Below, piece by piece: positions 24,161 to 37,500 of a stretch of DNA of 64,000 bases. The first letter of the stretch is position 1, and every line of letters starts with the position of its first letter. The stretch is from Sipunculus nudus (lineage: Eukaryota > Annelida > Sipuncula > Golfingiida > Sipunculidae). The position numbers were made by a program, and so were the translations under genes. The stretch spans positions 24,375,714 through 24,439,713 of the forward strand of contig CM049320.1 in the NCBI GenBank assembly GCA_026874595.1, given 5' to 3'. Below the pieces are notes generated by a model. It saw nothing but the letters and a program-made list of their open reading frames with translations, had not been told where the DNA came from and made no database searches.

Positions 24161-24959
24161 CAGAGTGGTGTACAGTGGTGCATAGTGACACTCTTTGTAA
24201 CATTTTGAGTCACTATATGGCTAATTCAACAGGTGTGACCAAGATTCGTGTCTTTTATCAGCACAGAAAAACTACCATGTATATTCCCAATATTACTGGG
24301 GCCACAGTTCACGTAGTGGATTCATTTAGAATCACGTCTCTGATTTAATTTGCTGATTGGACTTAGAACAGATTCTTTGATGATCGCGGTTTTCCCCGGC
24401 GCATTCCGGTGCCCCTCTGCTACGGTTGACCAGGTTTTTTTACAATCACAAAGATTCAAGCTTATAATGTAAGATGACCGATCTCGAAATAAAGTTTACC
24501 GATATTAGAATTTTTATTGAGATACAGCATAACAGTTTTTTTAAAATGCGCAAGTTTGTAGAACTATTGCACGGGAAATTTCTTTTTCAAAATGTTGATA
24601 GCTTTATTTGATGGGTCAACCAGTAATACATGTAGAACATGTGTTTCAGAACATCAAAATGCAAAAGCAATACAAGTATTACATGTGACAAATTTATAGT
24701 ACTATACAAATTCACTTTTTATAAAACATTAATGTTATGTGCATTCATGTATTCTACGAAAACGGGAATGTTAGTGGCACCACCTGTCTGGTCTACAAAC
24801 AAAACTCCCAAAGATCGATGGACATGCCAAATATCAGACCAATACATTGAACTTCTCTTGGGATGTGAGCAAACGCACGGCTTGACGCCCCACGAAAACG
24901 ATTGCAGTAAGTATGAGATGGAGGTGTCAAAGGTCTTTTGACATACATAAGGCTATAGT
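24161..24959. other. No gene recognised
   Basis: A 100-codon open frame (24639-24941, plus strand) has no family resemblance that I can name and no splice or promoter context. I do not call it a gene. Confidence 0.35.
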
Positions 24960-25550
24960 CACACATTCCCGGATTTTGCGTCCCGGTGGCACTACGGTAG
25001 GACTCCGTATTTAATCGTAGCCAGTCCTAATTAGACCGTACTCGAACCTAGCGACCCGTAGTCAATCCTGATCAACTGTCTTCAATCCTCAACGTGTCTC
25101 AGGGGAGTTTTGCGTGCAATACTTTGCCGGGGTCAGTCGGGGTGAAAATGGAATCGTAGTAGAACCCTACCAAAGCCCTGGTAGAACCCTAGTGCCACCG
25201 CCATAGCCGTAGTGGCCCGTTGGGACCCCCTTGTTCCACCTTGCCCGAACTTGGACATTTCCAAAATAACCTTCCGGGTACGGTTCACGTACGGCGCACC
25301 AGAGCAGCACTCCGAGGTTTCACGGTTCTTGTATCGCCCACTAGGTTCTATAGGTACGGTTTGGCCACGGTTGAACTACGATCGACCAAGTTCAGTTATG
25401 ACTGCGCCTCGTCCCTTCTGGGGCTTACTAAGATTACGTCCCGGGTGAACTACGGTTAGCTACGTTTTACGACGTTTTACATGGGTGCAGGAGGATTTTA
25501 GTAGGATGTCAGGAGGGTCTGCTTCCGTTAGACCAAGTCTGGTGTTGGAA
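24960..25550. repeat. GC-rich inverted-repeat region, probable degraded element
   Basis: CGGTGGCACTACGGTAGGAC (about 24983) is inverted against GTAGAACCCTAGTGCCACCG (about 25181-25200). Further TACGGT and GTAGxxCC words recur to about 25530. The local composition differs sharply from the AT-rich flanks. No transposase frame was seen. Confidence 0.45.
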
Positions 25551-26339
25551 AATATTGAAAGAATTAATCGAAATTATATAAATACCAGCCTCAGTATCCT
25601 TCTGTTCAGTTCTTGACTAACTAGTATATTAAGGATTAACCTTGCTGATGAAGTCATGAGGCCCCTTTTCACGTTGTCTCTTTTTATCCAGAGTATATTT
25701 CAACGTGCAGTTGTAACTCTGGATTTGTGCCGTTCGAAAATTTTAATATTTCTTCCTGTTAAAGAATATAAAAAACCCCCTCCATCATGTCTATGAATGA
25801 TAATTGAAATTCCTCAGTCATTCATATCAAGGCTATGCATCATATAACTGGCTGTGGTGCAAGTTTGATAATATTCTGTTATATATCTATAATCATTATT
25901 CATATTATATATTTTCTATATACACTTTAAAAAATCATCTGTTATATTCATATATTATATAAATAAGTAATATATTCGACCACTTTTTTTCAGCTGGTAA
26001 AGGTTAAAACTAACATTATAAGCTTGATTCTTTGTGATTGTTTGTTCAAAGTTGGATCACCAGCGGGTTTGTAGTCAAGTTGTCATCAGTAAGATTTTCT
26101 GGGAAGGACACAACTTTGAAGTGGCCCAGGTTTTTTTTTTTTTTAAACATTTGATACACTATTTTTGTTTTTTATCAAAATCGTTTAAGAATTTGAATAA
26201 TTATGACCTTGATCTTCAAAGTCAATTAAGCCTAATTAAAGGGGTTCTGAGAAAGCCATAATATTTGAAAACTGCACATTTTCCCTCAAATTGGTATGTC
26301 AATTGTTTCAACTTAGGTTTTAGAAGAACTGAAAAACTT
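25551..26339. other. No feature recognised
   Basis: AT-rich sequence without supported coding or repeat structure, apart from short AT runs near 25870-25980 and a T run near 26130. Confidence 0.45.
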
Positions 26340-28070
26340 GTGACCTCCGCCTGTATCTTTGGCTCGCCGGAAGGAAGTTTAGAAGAGCTTATACCGTTCT
26401 TCCGGCGTCAGCATCGGTATCGTCCCTAGATACCCCAGCTTAAAGATTGTGTTAACTTATATAACACGGCAACCACTTACCCGATTGTTTTCATATTACA
26501 CATGTATTGTATAGATTATAAGAAATTCCCCCCTATGATTTGGGGTCAAAAGATCAAAGCTCAGGCTTACAGGCCCATGTTGCTTATGGACCAGTCTGGT
26601 TAAAGATTTTTTTTGGCAACTCCATTTGCTAATAAGATCTTGATTGATAATTTAAATATTGGTTCACAATGAATTTTACTCTAACTTCATAGTAATGGTA
26701 TTAAATTGATACTATTTTAGATGGACTCAAATTTACCCAAAAGTGAAATTGCTGTTGATAGGGACAACTTGATGTTTTTAACATCCTGTGTTGCATCGAT
26801 AAATATTGGTCACCTACTTGTAAACTTCCAGTGCAGATTGAATCTGAAAGTAGGTGTCAGTGTCACAAATCACTAGAGTGATGTGAAGTTCTTGCCAAGC
26901 TGATACCAAGTAACTGTGGTCAGATTCGTGAGCTGTTGATTAAACCTCATTTTCACCAGTTACAACTGTTAGAAGTTGCTTATCATATAGACACCACTGC
27001 CTAAAATCATTCCTGTCTTCACTCGTTTAATTAGTTATATAATACATACCTGAGCACTGTGGATACAGTACAACTAATACAAGACCTGAGTAAATCTGAT
27101 ACAATTCAACAACTAGGAGATTTCTAATTATGAATCTATAAACAAAATGCACAAGATAGAAAACTCTAATTTGAGTAAGAAACAATTGAACAACTTTAAA
27201 TTTCTATTAAGTATTTCTGCATATAATGCACACGACATAAACTTCTGATATGATTAAGATCCAGGAAGATACCCGTAAAAATTTCTTGGAAACCTGAACT
27301 AATGTTTCTGTGAACTATATTCTATGAGCTATGTGGAAGTGATGAAATGGCAACTTTAAATATTGGTGAGGAGGTTAAACACTTCAGATACACAAAGTGA
27401 CGTACCATTCAGAAGGTATCAGAGATTGATCACGCCTAATATTCAGACAGGCAGGGAAAAGCTTTGTCCAGGAGTTTGATTTGAAAAATAAACTGAAATA
27501 ACCAAACAGTCATTTAGCCTCTCCCATTATGTTTTCATAATGACCTGCAGTGGACGGTTATCATAATCAACTGATGTAACCTGCCAGGGCATTATTATAG
27601 ATGTTGTTCAGATGAATTTTACATGCCCAAAGTAAATTTTTTGCATTTCAGAATATTTCGAATGTACTCATATATCTTTCTCTATAGCGTCTCTAACACA
27701 GAAGGGCATAAGGAGAGACCTCTGTGCTGTGAATAAAGTCTTCCTATCATCAAAGTCGTCTTAAAACACTGTCAGCCACGCACATCAGTAACTGTATGTG
27801 ATATGAGTTCGACCTCCCCATCCAATCTCGTGTCAACAGAACATGATTTTAGCACTCTATTAGTCAGATGGCCACAAATTGTAACAGTTGACCAAAGAAA
27901 CTTCTGACTTAGCATCTAGGGATTTCCTAGTAAATTAGGTATCTGTAACCTATTTCTAAGGACTATTCACAAAATACAGGATTTTTAGCACTCTGGGATT
28001 AATTTTGCTCATTATTCAAGGTTCCTTGAATACAGCTGAGCGTCATGGTCCATGGGCCAATTGTTTAAAG
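26340..28070 (+). mobile_element. Dispersed element ending in the CAGCTGAGCGTC tail
   Basis: It ends at 28033-28066 with CAGCTGAGCGTCATGGTCCATGGGCC. This is the reverse complement of the tail motif found at 31401, 32355, 35036 and 39243. It appears to begin near 26355 with a short inverted GCCGGAAG/CTTCCGGC pair. The interior is non-coding. The left boundary is a guess; the tail motif is secure. Confidence 0.4.
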
Positions 28071-29378
28071 TTTTCTGAGCAAAAATTGTTGCACTATCAA
28101 GTATGTAGTTCGTTATCAAAAGAAAACATGAACTTTTCACAATCAGTAACGGATTTCCACCTATAAAGTATTCATTCATATATGAAAATCTCTTAAGAAT
28201 GTTTATGTATTACACTGATAACCTGGATTGTATATACAGTATAAGATGTAGAAATACGCATAGTTCAGTATGATCCTTACAATTTGTTTTAAAGCCGTAC
28301 GTCAGATCGAAAGAACCCGCATAGACTGTATTTCGCATTCAAAATACGCAACTCGTGGCACCAGAATTGCCCTTAATCCGTGACAGACTGCTAAGTATAT
28401 GCAAAAAAGCTCCCTCAATTTTAACAAAAAAAGGCGAAGAATGTCTCTTTTTAAATGCATCACATTACCCTGAAATAATGTATATACGTTTAAATGTATT
28501 CTTGAATTTCTGCTGCCCTGCAATTCCCATAACCATATCTACTTTATTTATTTGTACATATTTATGCAGGGTAATATTGACATCCAAGGTTGTTCCCCTG
28601 GAGTAAGGCGAGCCAGTGCACACGTTTACCTGGGGCAACACAATGCCTTTCAGCAAATCGATCAGAGTCGTGTATTTTTGCTTATATTCTTTATTTTTGT
28701 TTATATTATTTATTGGTTGTACGTTTTTATTGGTCAAACTAAAACGAACACTCCGTCTTTTCGTGAAGGTGGCAACAGTTCTGTTTTATAAAACGGTGTT
28801 AGGCAAGTCACCAAGCAGTAATATTTGAATTCATTAGATTACCTTTATAACACGAACAGCCGATGCAATCGAGGATTGATTGAAATATTATATATTCGCT
28901 ATGGAATTTCAGGCTTAAAGAAATTCTTTATTGCTTCAGGCAAAGATGCAATATGCTGACGTCCAACCGTGCATCTTGAAAGCCTTAAGATGATTGCAAA
29001 ACACTACTGTAATAAAATAAAATAATCCTCTGAATAAATCAAAACGAGGCGTAGTGACATCCAGCTGAATGATCAGAGCTAAATACTATATCCTTCAGAG
29101 ACATCTCAAGACGATGGCAGCATCCATACATATAGATTAAAAGTTATTCGACTGCTAAGATGGTACATATACCTCATATTTAATAGGCAAGGGGGTTAAA
29201 AAGCTTATTGATTTATTACCTACTGTCTTTGCAATAAGTATAGACTGAACTTTAATTTTTCTTATTTCTGTATATATTTATGTACATTTATTTCATATTC
29301 CATATATTTCACGTTATATTGTACTTTCTTGTACGAATAAATAAATAAATAAATATATAAAATAAATAATATATATTA
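28071..29378. other. No gene recognised
   Basis: Overlapping frames of 60-90 codons on both strands at 28302-28828 conflict with one another and have no motif. A short ATAAATAAATAAATAAAT tract lies at about 29336-29355. Confidence 0.4.
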
Positions 29379-29960
29379 TCAGGAGTGGTTTGAAATATTG
29401 CAGGTCCATAATCCTTTGTAGCTTTTTTAGTACATGTGACTAGTGGCGTTACCTACTTTCATTTTTTGCCTAGCGATCATCCTTGCACATATCTCAGGAG
29501 TAGTTAAACGTATTGGCCTGAAATGTTGCATGTAAAAAAAACTTTGATAGCTTTAACTTAAACACAAGACTAATGGTGGCATTTACAATCTTTTTGACGG
29601 CCTCTATCCATGCATTTATTCTGGGTGTTAATCACATAAAGGCATATTTCAGATATGGTTTGATGTGGTTTCCTGAAATTCTGCATGTTCAGAAATCCTA
29701 AATTCTTTACACATAGACTGTTGGCACTATCAACTACAGTTGTGAAAAGTGCATATCCAAGCACCTATATAAAGATGTGGTGGACTGGCCAGAAATTCAG
29801 CACATCTATATACCTATAGACAGCTTTATATTGATTACAAGACCAGTGGTGCCACCTACATATTTTGTATGATACATCCATGCACAAAACTCAGCGTGGC
29901 TACAAGTATCCACTGAACATGACTACTAGTGCCATGTTGCAGCATTTTAATAGACAGAGG
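29379..29960. repeat. Degenerate tandem repeat, about 115-150 bp units
   Basis: The succession TCAG(GA)GTGGTT - GAAATxxTGCA - GACxAGTGGxGxxACCTA recurs about four to five times (about 29379, 29495, 29648, 29780 and 29890). It lies about 1 kb downstream of the MAD2L2 stop codon, on the opposite side from its coding exons. Divergence is high, so boundaries are approximate. Confidence 0.5.
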
Positions 29961-30174
29961 TCACAAGCCAAGACCTATTTAAAGCATTGTATTGCCGAAC
30001 GTCTGTGGATGGGTTATATTTCTGATGCAAGAATTTTTAGGGCCCTTGAATTGTATTTATACCCATTCTAATATTTCCATTTCATTACAAATAAACACAG
30101 AAGATATAAACTTGCATCAGGCACAACCAGTATCTTGAAATGAACACAAACAGCATCCTGTGCTAATATTATAA

Positions 30175-30180
30175 TTTATT
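30175..30180 (-). promoter_or_regulatory. Candidate MAD2L2 polyadenylation signal AATAAA
   Basis: An AATAAA on the minus strand lies about 760 bases after the MAD2L2 stop codon. An ATTAAA variant occurs earlier, at 30686-30681, which would give a 3' UTR of about 270 bases. The sequence alone does not decide which is used. Confidence 0.3.
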
Positions 30181-30938
30181 ATGATGTAAAAAAAAAACCA
30201 GTTAACAATCTCATTTATTTGTAATTCATAACAAGCTCATCATCCTTTGATTACAAGATTTCATACCTGCTTAGTAATGCACCTTCAGTCATGCTGATTT
30301 GTTATGATAAACATATATACATGGATTATTTGTATTTATCAATAACCAAAACTAGGTGTATTTTGATACCATGACAGGTGTGATTATGTAATGTAAACTG
30401 GCTATTTTAATGTCCAAATCTATCTAGCTAACAACTCAGGTAGTGTCCCATCTAGGAAGTTATCACAGTGAACAAAACAGAAGCAGACCTTTCTTGAGCC
30501 TTTGCTTGCTCAGTCTCACAAGTGTCTGGAAAAATGCAGTGTGACAGCACATACAGTGCCATCTATCTGCAGCTTTATGAACCCTGCAGTTTCTCCAATG
30601 AATAAATGACTCAAAGAAAACTTTACAGCTCTACTGCCATAGGGTGCTGTCCACACTGCAATGACATGCTTGATCCATCATTTAATGTACTTAAACGCAA
30701 ATATGTTGTCTTAATCATGCCAGCACCTGACCAAGTCTTAACCATCAGAGACAAGGTATCCATGATCTCTACCAGTAGAGCTGGTATGACAACCATGCAG
30801 TCTCATTGGCTGGTCCAGGCTCAAGGGTTGGTCTTAAACAGTGCCTGCTGAACCCTGTCACATTCTGTCACTGAAACCTGACCAGTACTGGATAAGCACA
30901 TGTTATGGCCTCTCCCATTCTAGAATGAACCATTGACC

Positions 30939-30980
30939 TTAGCCACCATCTTTTGTGCCTTCTTCAACATACAGCTGCAT
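30939..30980 (-). CDS. MAD2L2: MAD2L2 exon 7, 13-codon terminal exon
   Basis: The acceptor is ATATTTCTAG, followed by codons [13 protein letters not shown] and TAA. It matches the human C-terminus MQLYVEERAHKGS over the first seven residues, in phase 0 as exon 6 requires. It is too short for any ORF scan and was found by looking for the missing C-terminal motif. Confidence 0.88.
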   Translation of the reverse strand: MQLYVEEGTKDGG

Positions 30981-33900
30981 CTAGAAATATATAAAAAATA
31001 TAAATATTAAATATTATAAAACTGTGACATCACATGAAAACGTCATGAGCAAAATATATAAAAATCGTATATCATATATAAATAATAAATATTAATAAAA
31101 CTGCAAAATATATTTATCTATGAATATTCATAAAGTTGGTTTTCTTGAAAAGACTATGGTCTAACTAATGAAGGAAAGAAAGTAAAACAGAAAATATAGA
31201 TACTTCATGTTAATATATACCTTTTGTTTTTTATTCAGTGAAAGCATTACTGAAATATGCATTTGGACACCATTTATCATGGAATACCACTTTTAACACA
31301 GAGTTACTTATATGATGTCATGTTGTTTGTTATTATTACATATTATATTGCAGATGACAGTATGCAATAAAAATTATATGATGATCAATTTTAATGAAAA
31401 ACCAAGGGCCCCTTGGGTCATATCGCTCAGCTGAATTTTTTAGAAAATATTAATAACTGTAAAATATTTTTATTTCTTTTGTTTTTTCTTGTATATTATC
31501 ATTAGAAAAGCTATGAGAAAATGGCCCTGCTAAAATGAAACTCTGTAAATTATAGAATAATGGACATGAGCTAAACCATTTAGTGATGCACCAAGGGAAC
31601 AAATGGGCCTACGGTAAGTGTTATATAAAAGTAACATTTCATCAACAAATAATGTGTGAAGGTAATTAAGTTTTCAAAAGTTAAATATACAACCATATGA
31701 GTTAAAAAAATCCCACAAAGTTTGACCAATATTCATAATTTTAATACTAAGTTAAAAGTGTTATTCACACCTAGGCCCTGCCAACTTTAAGAGATATGAA
31801 TGAAATGCTACAAAGTATTTATATCTTCTTAAATCTTGTCAGTAAGCACTTACATTAGATCCTAAAATTTTATCACATTTGAATATAAGGATTAAATTCC
31901 TGAATTTTTAATCTTCAAAAAAAATCAAAATTGTCCAAGTCTCATCAAAAAGAATTTATTTATCATTAAAATTATAAGATTCATCTTGTTTATTAGTTCT
32001 GTGTATTGAAGGGGTGGGTGGGGGGAGGGGTCTCTGTTGTTACTGCTCGTTGCTGAAAAAAAAATGTTAATTTTAAGATTCATCAAGTTCATAGTACAGG
32101 TCTGTCAACAGAATGGGGTGGGGTGGGGGTGGGCGGGGGGGGGGTTGCCAGAGAAAAAAGCTCCCTGTGGTATGGTATTAACTGCAGACAGCCTGATCAA
32201 GCTCAACTCAGTGGAGAGAGGGCTTGCCCTAGTGATGGGATTGCATAACATTATGCCAACAGCCTGGGAAGCATAGAGAGCTGCACTGAATGACCTACAG
32301 TCACCAAAGTGGACTGCTTGACAATGTAAGGGAATACAACAAGAGCCTCCAAAAAACAAGGGACCGATGGGTCACAGCACTCAGCTGATCATGACTTGAC
32401 TATAAATGTATCACCATTGTGATACTATATTTAGTCGACAAACCTTATGAATATCATGGACATGTTAGGCTATTATAAAGGAATATCATGTAATATCTGA
32501 GTAAATGATGTATGAAATAACCTGACTGATGGATTAATAAGGAGTAAATATAGTGGTTTATTTTTTATTTATTTGGGAGCTGTTGAAAATAGGGATATAT
32601 TTGAGCAAAATATAAATGCAATGACGGTACACTAAGCAGTGGTAGAATGATGATAAGGCTATTTGTTGAAGGATCTATAGTGTATGGAAGTCCGCAAGAT
32701 TTCAATTTGACAGATATAATATTATGATTAACTATGCTGAAGAGGGGATTTATGAATTGTGTCTGTATGACATGATATCTCTTAGGTCTTGACAAGGTAC
32801 ATTATACTGATGCCCACCACGTGTACATATTACACAATATTGACATAATTTCTGGCATGTACATAGGTAACAAATAGTTATACAATATATAAAAATATGA
32901 ATATATCTGATACATCCTGTTCTCGTATACTGAGGCTGACATTGGGATGGGGTTCGGAGAAGGAAACAGTGTGGGCAGCAAGGAGGGTTGGATGTAGAGA
33001 GAAAAGGAGATAGAGAGAGATGGACGGAGCATTCAACAGTACTTAAATACATGGAAGGTTAAAATATGAAATGTAGATATACATACAGCATATGAAAGTT
33101 ATTTCAACAGTGCTTAAAGGAAAAATTTCATAATTAATATATATATTTAATGATAACTGAGAGATGATGGACAGACAGAGCTGAGCACTTTATGTTCCAT
33201 TCTCATGAGGCAAGTATATGTTTCAATTAGATCTTAATTTTTTCTAATCCAATTATTTTTCAAATTAAAATAATTGTACACATTTGCAATAATAACTAAT
33301 GTCCCAGTGCATTGGTGACGGTGAGGTGCAAAGGATCAATGACAGCCGGGGGAAGGGGGGGGGGGGGATGGTGGGATTAACAACACTTTTGCATATACAT
33401 TCAGGGCAAACGAAGCCTGATCTCCAATTCTGCTGAGGCTCGAAAATAATAAACACATGTTTGTATTAAATCTTCATTTTTTTATTTTAAGTTCAATTTG
33501 TATACATTTCCAATGTAACATATATTTCTGAATATAAACGTTGATTCATAATTCTAAATTGCATCATCATAAATCCCAATCTTGTCATATAACACCACAT
33601 CATGTATACAAATGTATATTTATATATTAAGGGGGGGGGGGGGAGGGGGTGTGATATGAGAACAATTGTACACCTGTCACAGCAGGGGATCTCCCCCAGT
33701 GATTGCAACAAATCAGGAACCCTGGCATAGCTGACTTCCAGTGACCTGGAGTGGCCTACCTGCAGCTGGAACAAAGCAAGTGACTACAATAGAGCCTCAA
33801 GATAAAATTCAATAACTAGCCTTATTTTCAACCTTTTATTTTCAAATTTCAGATTTAAACAAATTAAATACTTATGTTTACATGCTGTGAAAATTAAATC

Positions 33901-34536
33901 AATTAAAACAGTACTCACAGGAAAAAAACATGCCTTGGTCAAAGTTAAGTAAAATTTAAGGTACTGATTTTATGTTTATGCTAATAGCTTATAAAATTTA
34001 CAAAATACAGATCTAATTTTGGGTATATAATTGAATCTTAATTAAACAAAGTTATATACTTGAAAAAAATTCTCTAGCTTCAATAATTTTCATGTATCGC
34101 AAATATTTTTCCTGATTTTTTACAAAGTCCATTATGTTTGGGCCCATAACTTAAAACAATTACGCAATACTGGCATCATTTCTGGCATGTGCATAGCGAA
34201 TGTATAGAAAGATATGTATATATGATCAAAGTCAGATCAGTGGTTTTGATATTAGGCAGTCCTGAAGTGTAACAACGGGTTTTTAATGGAAAAATGAAGT
34301 TTTTCATTAATATCTCGACGGAATCAAGTCCTAGTGACCAAATTATTGGCATGATAGGGGATTTTGGAGACATCTAACTGTATGCCAGATTTAAGGAACT
34401 TAGAGCTGAAGCTTGGGAGCTGAACTCTAGCAAACTGCATAACACTAGCTTGATGTAAACAATATGTGACATGGTGCTTGAAAACTTGAATTAAATCTAC
34501 AGTTTTTGATCAACTGGTTTCAAATTTTAATGACAG

Positions 34537-34572
<36 letters not shown>

Positions 34573-37500
34573 CGGGGATTAACAACACTTTTGCATTTAC
34601 ATTCAGGGCAAACAAAGCCTGATCTCCAATTCTGCTGAGAAACCATAAAAAAACATTTAATCATCAAAAATATTAAAAAAGATTCCGAACTCTCAAAGTA
34701 TATTTGGCTACAGAAGGATCAAAACACCCTGTATGCAATCAGCTGGCGGGTTCTTAAAAGCACACCCCCGAGAAAGCTCCACAATGGTATGTGTAATCTC
34801 TGCCTCAAAGAAAAGGTACAAATAATAACACTCCTGACTCGGAAGTCTAAAAGGCTGAACAAAAGATCGGAAATTATTTCAAAATACAGGCATAATCCTT
34901 ATCCCCGAACATTTCCTACTGACCATGGCTGAGTGCGTCAACACATAATTACATAACCGCACCAACCGCTGACAAATCACATCTGAAGATTGCAAATGCA
35001 TGAAAACACATGTTAATGTGTATCTGAACTTTTTGTAAACAAGGGACCTATGGGTCACGACGCTCAGCTGTTATATATGATAAAAAAATATTATTTAGAA
35101 ATGAGGCACATGCTGGTTTTGTGTGGTAATAAATATAAGCTGTATTATGAGTTGTTGTTGTTTAGCTTATGTATGATTTTGATAGTACCTTTGGAGACAG
35201 GGAAGAGGATTGATTTCATTTATTTTATTAACAAATGGAGTACTATTGTCACACAGATTTTGACTTGGCCATATAACTTATAAGCAGAACATATAATATA
35301 AGAGTTTAACTATTTATTAAAAAAAATACAAATATTGTCCCAAATATAATTTTTATTAAAAATAATAAGAGAATCATATGATTTTTTAAAATGAAATATA
35401 ACTGATATGATTATTAAAATAATATTAAAGAATATATTCATGAATGCATTCATGAATACATTTTGAAAGTATTTGCACGAGTATTCATATATTTTCATTT
35501 TTACCTGAATTCCCATTCTTTATGCAAGAAATTTTATAATGGAGTACAAAATCATATTCGTATTTAAATACAATTACAAAGTATTTGCACCATGTCTGGA
35601 ATTTATTCAGTTTTCACCAAACAATGATTTTGAGAATCCAGAATATACAAAATTCACACATTTAAATAATGATCATAAGTACCAGGTTTTATGGCTTTTT
35701 TTTATATTAAAAAATAACTGTAAAAAATTCATTTTGGACTAATTTCACATCAATGTACACACTAGACACAGCAGGAATCTAGATTAATATTATCAACTGC
35801 ATCTTTGTCTAATTTCCTTCATATGATCCCTAATGATTAGTAATGAATAATATGATTTACTTTTTTATCATTAAAATTGAACTGAAAAATGCCATAGGTG
35901 ACTGCATGGTGTTATTTGGAATATGTGACATTCTACCCATCGATACAAGATTCTTATATCATCAGTAACTGCAAGTTAATTTCCTGTTATTAACAAATTC
36001 CTTTTCTATTTTTCTTTAATTTGTTATTAAAAACCAATAAAAATTTATTAATTTATTGTTTTTTGTTATGTTCTTGGTTAAAACTACTAGATGAGTTGGG
36101 TTGTACACCTGGATCAACTGTGGCTTGCCATAAGCTGCCTGGATTCCATGTATGCCTCGCCTCAAGCATGCATAATTTGATGAAAGGTCAACAAGGTCAA
36201 CATACAGGTGACTCAAGAGGGGCTGGAGAGAGCCAAAGTCTGACAGGGTCTCATAAAAAACATTAATAAAAGCTACAATTTTTGGCCAATTTCGTTCAGC
36301 TTTCTAAACTAAAAAGCTGAAATGCTTATGTGTGCATGATATGAAAATTATATCAACAGTGCTCACGGGAAACAAACGTGCCATGGTCATGTCACAGTTG
36401 GGCAAAATTTAAGGTACTAATTTTATATTTATACTAAATAAAATTTGAAAAATTCAGAACTAATTTTTGGTATTCAATTGAATCTTGATTAAATAATGTT
36501 ACATCCCTGACAATAAAATCTCTAGCTTCAGCAATGCTCTTGTTTAGGGAGTAAATATATTTCTTGATTTTTTACAAAGTGCATTAAGTTTGGGCCCATA
36601 ACTTAAAACAATTACACAATACTGACATCATTCTGGCATGTGCATAGAGAATGAAACCTATATATATTATTTATGATTAAAGTCAGATCAGTGGTTTTGA
36701 TATTAGGCAGTCTTGAAGTGTAACAATGGGTTTTTAATGGAAAAATGAAGTTTTTCATTAATATCTCGAATGTCCTAGTGACCAAATTCTTGGCATGGTA
36801 GGGCATTTTGGAGACATCTAACTGTATGCTGAATTTAAGGAACTTAGAGCTGAAGCTGGGTAGCTGAGCTCTTGCAAACTGCATAACACTAGCTTGATGT
36901 AAACAATATGTTACATGGTGCTTGAAAACTTGATTAAAATCTACAGTTTTTGATCAACTGGTTTCAAATTTAACAGTTGAAATGCTAACAAAAACATGCT
37001 GTGAAAATTAAATCCACAGTACTTACAGGAAAAAAACGTGCCTTGGTCAAAGTTGGGCAAAATTTAAGGTACCACTTTTTTATTTTTATTAATATTTTAG
37101 AAAATTTAAAAGATTTTCATCTAATTTTGGGTATACATTTTAATTTTGATTAATTAAAGTTATATTACTGGAAAAAAGGTCCATAGCATTAACATTTTTT
37201 GTGTTAAGTGATCAAATATCTTTTCTGATTTTTTACAAAATGCATTATGTTTGGGCCCATAACTTTTTTAAATTAAATAATACAGACATAATTTCTGGCA
37301 TGTACATAGGAACTATATAGAGGAATATTTATGGTAAATATGAGGTAAAACAGATGAGTGGTTTTGATATTAGGCAGTCCTGAAGTGTGAAAATAGGTTT
37401 TTAATAAAAAATTGAGGTTTTTCCTTAATTTCTCAAAGGAACGAAGTTGCAAACACCCAGTTTTCGGCTTGGTAGGAGATCTTTGGGACATCTAACATTA

